Assembly (NCBI GenBank): GCA_947507875.1
Contig: CANNQP010000004.1
Coordinates: 1 to 64,000, forward strand
Direction: 5' to 3'
Length of the DNA stretch: 64,000 nucleotides
DNA from: Verrucomicrobiaceae bacterium
Lineage (GTDB): Bacteria; Verrucomicrobiota; Verrucomicrobiia; Verrucomicrobiales; Verrucomicrobiaceae
Both the position numbers and the translations under genes were made by a program. Below are positions 21,401 through 33,400 of the stretch, piece by piece. The notes below the pieces were generated by a model, which worked only from the letters and a program-made list of their open reading frames with translations, made no database searches and had not been told where the DNA came from. Within the stretch, counting starts at the first letter, position 1. The number at the start of each line of letters is the position of its first letter.

Positions 21401-24400
21401 CCACCCCTAACATTGAGATCAAATCCACCTCCTGCAATCGTCGGAAAAACGCGGGTAAAGTTACCCTCCAGAGTTGAACCAGTGTTTGGATTCGTGTCGT
21501 AGCTCGAAAGATCTAAGCGTGATGCATTCGCAAAACCGCCACCACTCAAAGTGGCATTGGCAGATAACAACAAATGAGAAAAGGTTGCAGTTCCCGTCGA
21601 ATTTCTGAGAGAGGCTGTCCCATTGATCCCCTCACCTGCAACCTCAATGAACTTACGGAAAGGATCAGGATCATCTGTGTAAGAGGTTGATTGACCTCTG
21701 AGATCCAGTGTCGCACCGGAAGCAATCGTAACCCGATTGTTAAATCCTGAAGCACCCAAAGCGCGCGCACCGCCCAGTCGAGTCTCACCAGCATTCAGTA
21801 AAATTTGACCAACTAGCGATGCTTCAGCATTAGCGCTCGTGGCACCTTCCGTTACATTCGTGAAGTTATTCGCACTGATCGTGAGTAGCCCGTCACCCGT
21901 TTTGGTGAATCCGTTAGTCGAAGCAATCAAACCAGAAACAGTCAAACCTGCATTGGCAGGGAGATTGAATACAACCCCACCAGCGTTTGTATTATTTAAA
22001 GTTAAACGTCCGCTCAACGTGGCACCCGTTGCGGCAGGCAACAAGGAGATAACACTTCCCTGATTCATGGTGATAAGCTCACCGATATTGACGCTAGAAT
22101 TAATCTGCATCGTCCCCCCAGAAGAAAGGGTCGTGCGGCCACGAAGATTTCCAAGGGCGTTGTTATTGGCAACCTGGAGAGTACCTCCATTGACAAAGAT
22201 TTCTCCATAGTAGTTCGCGTTGTCCGAACCAAGAAGCACAGGTTTCAGGTTTGCAGAAGCTAGAGTGATCACTCCCCCCCCCTGGATGACGCCCAGCGTT
22301 TGCAGCGTTGTATCGCTGGAAAGGAAGGTCAGTGCAGAGCCTTCGCTCATGTTGACGACCAAGGCAGAGGCTGCCCCCAAGGTAGCTGCGGTGGCCGTGT
22401 TGGGCGCTGCCGCAGTGCCGCCCACCTGCAACTCACCTTGATTGATATTGATGGCACCAGTCAGGGTGTTGATGGCATTGAGGAACACTTTACCTAAACC
22501 AGACTTGGTGATCTGTTGAGCAGCCGTGTTATCGGCAATCACGGAGTTAATCTGTAGCGCGCCTTGTGTGTTGTGCTGGTGTAGAATAACAGCCTCTAGG
22601 CCTGCCGTAACGGCGCTGTTTTGCAGCGTGCCACCCGTAATAACAACGTTATTCGCGCCGACATTGGGAGTCACCAGGATGCCAGAGGAGTCCAAAGACA
22701 GTGTGCCCGCAATCGTGAGAGTTGAAGCAAGCGGTGCATTGAAGCGCAGCGTTCCTGTGGTAGCGGCACCAAGCGGTGTCGATACTGAAGCCTGGGTGAT
22801 GTCTGTATTTGAGCCTGACGCAAAGGAGTTTGCTGCATATGAATTCAAAGCGGTGATGCTGATATCATTACCCGCAGAAGATGTGCTTGCCCAGTTGGTC
22901 CTTCCTATCGTTGCATAAGCACCCGTGGGCGAACCCGCTCCGCCACCGGTTGTGGTGAGAATGCCTCCTGCCCCGTTGAGATTGTTGGTGTTAGCGATGT
23001 CGTTTGCTTCAATATCGATCGTTGCTCCACTACCAACGGCACGAGTGATGTTCCCGAGGAAAATTCTTGAGGTGCTACCACTCGCCCGAGCGATTCCATT
23101 AGCCCCCTGAGCAAGGGTAAGACTACCGACACGCTCATCATGATTGCCGCCTCTCAGGCGAACCACACCTCCGGTGGTCCCGAAAATGTTAGTTTGACCA
23201 CTGACATTGTCATCCACACCAGGCAAGGTCAGGGCACCAGAGCCACCAAGAGTCAAAGTCGCAGAATCCGAAAGCTTCGAATTGTTCTGTGAAGTGTAAT
23301 CCAATTCTAGTACACCGCCACGAACCAAAACCGCACCTGTCCAATCGGTACCGTTCAGGCCAGAAAGAACCAAAGTCCCTGCCCCCGCCTTGAGCAAAGC
23401 GCCTGCTCCAGTGATCGCAGAAGTGTTGTTATTGAGATTCAAGGAAGCACCTGCGTCCACAGCAAGACGAATATTGGCAGCCAGATTGAGAAGACCGGAA
23501 ATCGTATTGTTACCACTTCTGACCGTCATACCACCATCTGCCGTGGAGTTGGTCAGGCTGTTGGCGATAGAGATCCCTGCTCCGCCACGGATTTCTAGAC
23601 CCACCCCGCCGCCACCGTTGATGGTGACCAGACCTGAACCAAGCGCACCACCGGCAGAAACAGCAAGTGTACCGCCTGTAATCGTAGTGCCTCCAGAGTA
23701 GCTATTCGCATTGTTGCTCAAAATCCACAGGCCAGGCTCGGATTTAGAAACGCTGGTTACATCCGTGCCATTGTTGATGATTTGTGGCGCGAAAAGGTTA
23801 TCCGCTATCGTGGATCCACGCAGCACTAAAGTGCGCGCACCAGCTCCTGAGAAACCGATCGAACCAGAGTTCGTAAACTCAATCTTGGGTGCGCTTGTAT
23901 TGCCCATCACAGTTCCATCCGCCCAGAGATTAGCAGCGCTAGAGCCTGCCCCGATGGTGAAGAGCCTGTCAGTGCTCTGATCCCTAAAGCCAAGCCAACG
24001 CAGACCACCTGCTCCAGAGCCTGTATTGATGATCAAATTTGATGCTGCGTTGGAACTCGATCCAATGCCACTTGGTTGGCCACCATTCGCTAGATAGTAA
24101 ACATCTAATCTATTGGCTACAAAGTTGGATCCATTGGTTACAATACTCGTCACACCCGAGTAACTATTCCTGTGTGTGAATGTGGAGATACGGGCGTTGG
24201 TGTCGTTGTTTGTTCTGGTTAGCCCACCACCTCCTGAAATAACTCCAGAATAGGTTTGGCTCGCATTCGACACCGTTAGAACCGCTCCTGGATCAAGGAT
24301 AACCGATGTGCCGATCTGTCCCGATAAACCACCAATCGTCTCGCTTCCTCTCAATCTAAAGGTAGCGGAACCGATCGAAGACCCATCTGAACCTGCGTTA

Positions 24401-27400
24401 GCTAAATTGACCGTCGCGGAGTCCCCAATCGCCGAACCCCCAGCGAACTCCAGAACACCACGGTTAATCGTCACGGTGCCAGTCATTGTGTTGCTAGAGT
24501 TATTCAGAATCCATTTACCAGCGCCATCTTTCTGAATCCCAACCACAGCACCACCCGAACCATTGGAAATGCTTCCATTCAAAATGTTATCACCGACATT
24601 CGTTCCATCAAGAATCCATGAACGATTGCCCGTAGCACCGGAGGTGAACGAACCATTAATCACAATAGTTTTTAGGCCATTGTTGATGAGTCTTCCGTTA
24701 CCAGGATTGGTCGTATTGTTGAAGCTCTGAGTAAACGTAATATTGTTACCCAAAGTAAAAACACCTGCAGTCGGATCATTGAACACAAGGCTGCCTGTGG
24801 AGGTTAATCCGCCGCCTGCACCTAGGTTATCAGTCTGACCGTTGCTGATATTGTAACGTCCACGTCCATCGAAGTTACTCGTTCCTAAATCAATAGTGCG
24901 CGTCGCGGTCAGATCCCCCAGAATACCTGTGGGAGCACTGCCCGAACCTAAATTACCAGCGAGCACTAAGGAGCCTAAATTGACAGTGATGTTGCCACTG
25001 AAGTTATTGTTAACGTTCGACAATATCCATGAACCCGCGCCATACAGGTCATTGTTGCCGACATTGGGATTGACGACCAAACCTAGCTTTGACAATCCCT
25101 CATCAATCATTCCGCGAATTTGATTACCCATAGTTTGCCCATGCAAGATCAGGGTTTTATCAGCAAGATTAGTTACCGTAAGCTTGCCATTTGCTGCACC
25201 AGCGCTTGTTGAGTCTGTGCCCAAAATGATTGGAGCCATCGCATTTGAACCTATCCTGACTGTTGCACCAATTGGCTGCCCTCCTCCGGTTTGCACCTCT
25301 TCAAAAGAAAACTCCTGCAGAGCTTCAACGGCACCCAATGTATTCACATTGAGAGTAATGGTATTCAGGCTTGTGTTAATACCTGTAATGCGAGCTCCAG
25401 CTGGAAGGTTCGGCCCACTGACCGCCATATTTAAGGCAAGTCGTCCAACATCATCCAAAGTTAGCACATTCGTGGGACCAGAAATCGCTGTTGTGAGTGT
25501 AGCCACATCCTGTGCCCCGGTATTGGCTAAGTTGAAATCACGAGAAACAACATGTGCATCACGATACCGACTCGCGTACTCCAACCTGACTTCTTGAGGC
25601 GAGTCATTGAGTGATCCACCAATTCCGAGGGTTAGAGTTGGCGATGAACCTAAACCACTCCGCAAGTCCAAGTCGGAAACTCGCACGGTTACAGTCTGAT
25701 CATTGCTACCAACAATAGGCTCAGAAGTGAGCGTCGAAGCACCAAGCAAACCGTACCAGGCAGCACCAGATGCAGTTGCATTAAAATGGACAATACCATC
25801 ACCGGAGAAACCACCGTTGATGATATGATTCGTGTTATCATCAAGAGTCAGGCGAACTCCCGTCGGAACATTGATGTCAGACCCTGTTTGGCTTCGGATC
25901 TGCCCCACTGTTTCATTCTGAGCAAAACGAAGAGTTGCCCCACGCATCAAATAGAGACTTGCATCATTATTGACGCCGTCAGAAGCAAGAGTGGTATTAG
26001 ATGCATCAGGATCAGAACCATTAGTGTGGTTAATCACAAGCGTGCCTCTTTGAATGTAAACCTGCGTTAAGCGGTTTGTGCCCGAGGCATTGGCAAAATT
26101 ATTGTATCCCTGGAGAGTGGTGATGCCTGTGTTTCTAAACACGATGTTATTCGTCGTGTTATCCCCGTTGCTAATGTTATTAAACCTACCCAAAATTGTG
26201 TTATTGGCGCTTCCTGCAAGCTCCATCACTGTGTTGTTTAACAATCTAAAAACAATTCGATTGTTAGAACCCGAGTTGATTGCACCCGCAATCGTCAAAA
26301 CACCACCTGATTCAGATTGAATCACCGCTCTTTCAGCACCTGTGTGAACCCCAGCGGTCAATGAACCGTTGATGGTCATTCCCCCAAGTCCATGACGTAT
26401 CAACAAAGAATCTCTCGCAGAACTACCATCGGTCCAAGGATTGATGTTTATACTGTTGTTTAGAACCGTATTCCCCAGCGCTTGATAACGCAAAACGGTT
26501 TGGGCGGCCGTAGAAGCTTGAACGATGATAGGTCCTGAACCCAGGCGACCCGTGTAGGTTTCAGCACCCACCCTGACATCAACGTTTTGATTCATGGTAT
26601 TTTGGTTGCCCCCAATTAGAGTTTTGCCGGAATAAGTGTTGTTGCCTGTGACATGAATCACGTTCCTGAAAAGGGATAAGTCGCCTATGCCAGAAATTGC
26701 GTTGGCTATCGCATAGTGCGTATCACTCATGTTGTAGGTTAAAGTCCGATTGTTGATCACGCTGCCACGACCAAGACTTCCAACTCCGCCAGCTGTAGGA
26801 CTATTGCCAGAACCAGGAGATCCTCCGACAAAAAGGTTAGATGAGGATGTGAAATTCCCCATCATATTGTTAGTCGATGTGAATTGTATATTACCCACTC
26901 CACTCGCTGTCAGAGTAGAACCAGGTTGGGTAATAATCGGAGCAGCAAACACCAAATTTCCCCCTTCGATGTTCGAATTGATGGTACTACTTTGACCCAC
27001 AAGCAGGGGAGCTCTCAAAGTTGCGCCAGCCCCCACGGATCGAAGAACTCCACCTCTCAGGAAAATGGTTTCCACGGTATTAAAACCTGTACCTCCTAGC
27101 GCAAGCGTCCCCGTAGGTGCCACTGACGTTAACCCGGCAGTCGCTCCTAAAGCGGTTCCCCCGGTCTGTGTGGAACCATTGACGATCACTTCACCACTCA
27201 CAATGTAAGTGCCGCCCAAATAGCTGCTATTGACTCCAGAAAGGCGCTCAATCCCACCCGTATCTACACGCAAAGACCCAACACCAGACATGTCATTGTA
27301 TGAGTAAGCTACTGTAGAAAAACCACGCTTAATGCTCAGCCAACCATTGTTCAAAATTGAACCTGCACCTTCCGTTCCACCGCCCAAACTGCCTAGGGCC

Positions 27401-30400
27401 AAAGAGCCATCACCAATCTGCAAAACACCCTCCAAGATGTGGGTTGATCCACTGTACTGATTGTCATTGAGCAGAATCACTTTGCCTCTTCCAGTCTTGG
27501 TGAAGCTAAGATTAGCAGAAGCTAAGCCAGAGCCGGGGTTGTTCACCAGTGTTGTCTCAAAAAGCACACTGCCACGTGTATTGTGCTGATGAACGATCAG
27601 CTCGTTTGAAACATAAGCACCGCTCCCTCCAGAAAGACCCACCTGACCGGTAAACAAAACATCTGTAGCACCGACATTACGCGTAACCAAAATGCCTCCA
27701 GAATCTAGAACACGCGTATCCGTTGGAGAACCATCCATCCGCACATCAATCTGCGTTGCCTGAGGTTGGTTAAATCGAAGTGAGCCTGTGTCTTGGGTAA
27801 AGTCAAAACTACCTAAAACATCCGTGTTGGCTCCAATCAACGGCGAGGATGAGCCACTTGCACCAACCTTTTGATAATCGCTATCTAACAAACCTGAGAT
27901 TGTTGTGGCCACTCCATCCGCACTACCGATGGCCCAAGTCTGAGGCGTTCCACCGTTTCCATGAGTCGCAAAACCACCTAAAATCCCCATTCCTAGCACT
28001 TCATCATTGAGCATGGTTGTTGCGGCCGTTGCGCCATGGATTTGAAGAACGCTACCTGGCTCAAGAGTACTAAAGTTTGGCCCACGCGTAATCGCTCCAA
28101 AGTTAATTCTCCCGCCCATGTTGCCCATAGCCGAAACCGTCGTCAGACCGGCACCAAGGAACGTTGTACCGATCTGTTCGACTTCATTGGCAGCTGTGCC
28201 ACCCATCAACACCACCCGACCGCCTGCCAAGCGCAAGTTACCAGGAATAAGATTGTTAACACCAGCACCATTATAATTGAGGGTGAGTTCTGAAATATCA
28301 CTCAATGTGGTAAGACCTGAAAAGCCTTGATTGGATGTGATCTGAAGCCTTGCAGCTTGGCTCAAAGTCAATCCGCCTGCACCCGTTGAAGATCCGCTCC
28401 AAATAGCATTCGAAGCATTGCCTTGCGGCGCTGAAGTCAACGTGATGACAGGCACAGGGATTCCCACCTGCTGAAAACTCAAAGTTCCTGAACCACTCAG
28501 GCTACCGATAGTGTCCGGGCGGCGGAGACGCAGTTCTGCTCCTGATCCAACATTCACATAAACATTATCGCCCAATACGCCGGTCGTATTGTTTAAAATC
28601 AAGAGTCCTCCAGATACATTCACGTTACCACGTTGGGTCACATTGCTGTCTGTTTGTGGACTAGAGGTGTCCGCTCTCAATTCCCAGCCTGTAGAATGGG
28701 TGGCTAAAACATTCATCGTTCCAAGCCCAACAAGCGCCCCATCAAAAAAGTCATTGAAGACGTTGGCCTGGGTGTTGTTGATATTGATCACTCCCCCATT
28801 GAAGTTAAAGAATTTACTCCCGTTCAGCTCTTGAGAAGCTAGACCACGCACTGTCTGCGTGGATCCATTTAGATTAAAGATAGAATTCGCATTCGTTACG
28901 CCCGTCGTACCTGCAAACAATCGGATCTCTGTCGAACTCGGCAAAACACCATAACCAGCGACCGTTGGAGAAGTTCCGACCCCTTCCGTCCTTCCATACG
29001 CACCGATCGATAAAATGCTGGTCGTGTTGCTCGTCGAAGCCTGGGGTCTTACGATGGTTCGACCTAAATAAGTGTTAGCACCACGTAGTTCAAGGACGTG
29101 CGCACCTCGTTTATCAATACCTCCTGCACCTGTTATCGAACCGCTGAAAATCGAAACAAAACCTGGGGTATTGTTTGTGAGGATGAGTCCATTATCACCC
29201 ACGTCGAGGATGCCAGCTCCGCCGTTCAGGTAGTTCCCGGCAGCAGCCCCACCGACACCATTCAAGAATGACTTGGTTCCACTGTTTCCTCCTCCAGTAA
29301 TGGTGGATAGGCTTTCCGCAACGGCACCAGAAAGACGAAACTCAAAGCGACCATTCGATGCATTGGACATTAAAACGTTAGCGGCACTATCCACTCCTTC
29401 GGTTCCGCCCACAGTTAAAGTTCCACGATCGACATAAAGCGTGCCCGCAAATGACTGATTATCGTTGTTTGTCCAAGTGAATTGACCATTCCCCTCCTTC
29501 ATCAACCAGTTCCCGGATGTTGCTCCGCGTATTCTACCCGAGTAGCTTGTTGATTGATTATTTCCGCCCAGAGCAAGCACACCTTCGCTACGAATGGACC
29601 CTACATTGACAGTGGATACGCCTGGATTCCCAAGGGTTCCATCGCCCAAATGCCCACCAGAAAGAGCGCCTATTCTTTCGAAAGCAGCAAGGTTATACCC
29701 ATTTGCGGCCAAGGTTAGGGTTGGATTGTTGGTTGTGCCCAATTGAATTGTACTTGTGTCCCCGATTGTGCCTTGCACGACGTTCCGACCTGACACGTTG
29801 TAACCACCCGCAATCACATTTCCGTCTTCGATTGTAAGCGTTCCAGAGTGATTTCCACCCACACCTAACAAAGCATTACCTGCACCTTGTTTTGTCCAAT
29901 TTCCTGCCCCATCAATCTTACCCAGAAGTTGGTCAACCGAGGTAAAATTGAAGTTTTTCTGCCCCGCATTGGTTCCATCAGGGCTAGAACTCAAAAGCAC
30001 CTGATTGTGATTCAAGATCTGAGCAATGTAGGTGCCTGTCCGGAGATCAGCGTTACCATCTGAAGAAGCAACCAGCATACCCGCGCGAAGAGCTTGAGTT
30101 CCCCCGGGCAAATACATGACCGAAGTCGTGAAGTTATAGGTTGCATTCGCAACGATCGTATTGGCAGCATGGTTGGTCGTTAATGTTGATCCAGCGGCTA
30201 GATGAATCGTACTATTCACCCCCGAAGTAATCCGACCCATACTGGTCGAGCTATTCACCACAAGAGAACTATTTCGACCTGTTACCGCCACATCAGCAGA
30301 TCCTGAGAAAGTGTCACCGCCCTGGCGATTCAAGATCACTTGCCCCTCTAGAATATTCAAAACGCCAGTCAGTGAACTTTGACCTCCTAAAATCAGAGAT

Positions 30401-33400
30401 CCAGACCCCAGTTTATTTAAAACAGCGTTTGTTCCCGTGATAGCGCCATTGAAATCTGTAGTGATTCCGTTTCCACCAAAGGTCAGTGTTCCACCACTAC
30501 CAAGCAGGAGATTCCCGCCTTGATCACCGCCCCCTTGAAGAGAACTCACGACTTCACTGCGTCCGGAAAGATTAATCGAAGCACCGGCTACATTGGCCAG
30601 AATCAAGGGGGATCGGGCGCTCAAAAAGGAATTGGACCCACTTGGACTCAACACGAGAGCACCTGAATTAATGGTCAACGCACCGTTGTAATTCACACTG
30701 CCTGCTAGAGTCACAGTCCCCGTGTTTTCCATGGTCAAATTGAGAAGGCCCGTGGAACTTGCGCCGACCAAACCAATCGCACCCGAAAGCGTGGTGCTGT
30801 TGGTCATCTTAAGCACCAAGTCCGTGTTGGCTGCGCTCGAGGCAATCGCCAATCTCGTTCCAGCAGCAAGTTCCAGCCCCATCAAATCGTATCGGCTGCC
30901 ACCAGGAATTTGAACGGTGCCAGCAGCTACGTCGAGAGTTCCTGTAAAACTACCCAGGCCTCCTGTGAGCGCTAAAGTCGAACCCACTCGATTTTGCACG
31001 ATTCGTGTGACGTTGGGACCGATACCCGCGCTGATGGTCGTCGTCGCCGCTCCCGTGCCGATGTTGCGAATTTGTCCTGTCGGGTTGAGGATAGGCGAAC
31101 TGACGGTGATGCTTTGTGTGTTCGATCCAGAAAGCACGAGGTCACCCACATTCAAAACGTTACCGGAGATAGTGAGTGTGCCCGTCCCTGCGTTGTTAAA
31201 GGTCAACGAACCCGTGTTACGGTAAGAACCACTCATTGTCACCCCAGCGCCAGTCATCGTAAGATTGGCAGACAGATTGCCCAATAAATGACCGGTGCTC
31301 GTCCCGAGAGCCGTTGACGTCAGGGTGACGGGGGTAGAGCCTGTGTTGGTGATCATACCGGGCCCATTCAGCGTGAGCTGAGCTACGGTTTGATTGCGAC
31401 CATTCAGGTCCAAAGATCCTGCTGACACCGTTAAATTGCCGGAGCTCGGCAGATTGCCTGTAGGCCCCAAACGAACGGAACCTGCACCACTGACTGTCGT
31501 AGCTCCCGTGTAATTGGCCAAGCCATTGATGGTTAATGTGCCTGTGCCACTGTACGTGAAATTGGAACCGACCACCGTGGAGGTGATGCCATCCGTGATA
31601 TTCACGTTACCCCCCCCCGCAAGAGTCGTTGTGCTGGCGGATCCAGTGGTGGCTAGATTCAGAGTGCCTATATTCAGAGCCGAACTTGAGCCCTGAACAC
31701 GATTTACAGTCAACGTGGCGCCGGCTGTGTTAAAGTTCAATCGTGGCAGTGTCAGCTGACCTGCACCTGTCGCTTCGCCAAGCAAATTGATGGTACGACT
31801 CGCATCCAAGTTCGCTGTCGCGCTTGAAGTTAGGGCCAAATCGGCACTGGCACCAAAGGTGATGTTGCCTGTCAGATTGAGCGTATTGACATTGGCAAGG
31901 GTCATCGGTGAACCGCTTGTGTTATCGATTGTGCCACCTGATAAGGTCAGAGCCCCCGAACCGAGCGCCGAAGAATGATTTAGCTGAAGAACGCCACCGC
32001 TGACCGTCGTGCCGCCAGTGTAAGTATTGGCTCCTCCGAGGGTTAAAATGCCGGACGTGACCGTCAAAGCTAGATTGTTCTGATTCGCACCTGTTCCACC
32101 GATCGTTCCATTGAAGGTGCTGGGAATTCCAATCGTGCCGGAGTAAGTTAGGGTGGAATTGGCAGCGTTTCCGCCAACGACTGCATTGGCGGTGCCGGAA
32201 CCAACGGTCAGAAGACCCGCAAGTGTTTGACTTCGGCTTGCTGAGGTATCTCCCAAAATTAGAACACCCGAATTCGTTCCCTCACCCAAAGCGACTATGG
32301 TGGACGCTGGAAGTGCTCCCGAAGGACTAATTTGAATGGCTCCATCCTGAATGCGGGTGAATCCACCGGAATAAGTATTGTTCGCACTCAGCAGCAAAGT
32401 TCCTTGACCCGTCTTGGTCAGGCTTCCTGTACCTGATGTCGCGCTGCTGATGACTCCACTGGAGGTCAAGGTCACACCATTGGCAACATTGAAGGTCGCA
32501 TTGCCAGCACCAATGGTCACGCTGCGACTATTGCTGAAACTTGCATTGGCGGCGAGCGTGCCGTTGTTGATGGTCATTGTGGAGCCAGCACCGAGATTGT
32601 TACTCGCCGAAACGCCCAAAGTGGCTCCGCCAGTGATGTAGGTCTGCCCTGTGTAGGTGTTTGCACCTGAAAGAATCGTCGTTCCCGGGCCGCTGAGCGT
32701 GACCACCGAAGTGCCTGTGCCATTGGCAATCGGAGCCGAGATAGTGAGAGCCCCAGCGCCGTAGTTCTGTATGATGAGGTCTGAGTTGGTCGCGGTCCCG
32801 CTGCGAAGAGCGTTCGCAGATGTTCCAAGGATGGTGTAATCATTAGCTCCTACAAACAGAAGCCCACCTGAGGTGATCTGCATTGTATTAGCACCGAGCA
32901 ACAAACTTTGACCTGCAGCAGTGGTGTTGATTTTGATTGAATTCGGAGTTGAAGCTGCGGTAGCGAGCGTTTGGCTGCCTGTGATTGTATAATTTATGTT
33001 GGTGGCCGTCGTGGTTCCCGTGAAAGCCGTTTGACCCGTCAGTGGAACAATATTGGCGCCACTCTTCATTGCGAATTCAGTCACTCCCCCTGTCGTGACT
33101 GTAATCGAGCCACGCGTGCCAAGCAAACCACCCGAACTTACTGCCTGAGCTGTCGCAACGTTGGCTCCGACACCTGTTAGATTGATGTTCAAAACGCCAT
33201 GGTTGGTTGTGTTCACCAATGTCGATCCTAGGGTAAGAGTTGTCGTGCCGCTTGATCCTCCAATCACGGAGAGTGTAGAGCCACCTGCGTTCACCGTGAC
33301 GTTTCCTAGAGTCTGATTACTACCAGATGCTGCCGCTCTTAGCGTAAAGTTCCCCCCAGCAAACGTAGGAGCCGTCGAAGCCGCTAAGGTGGCCGTTCCG

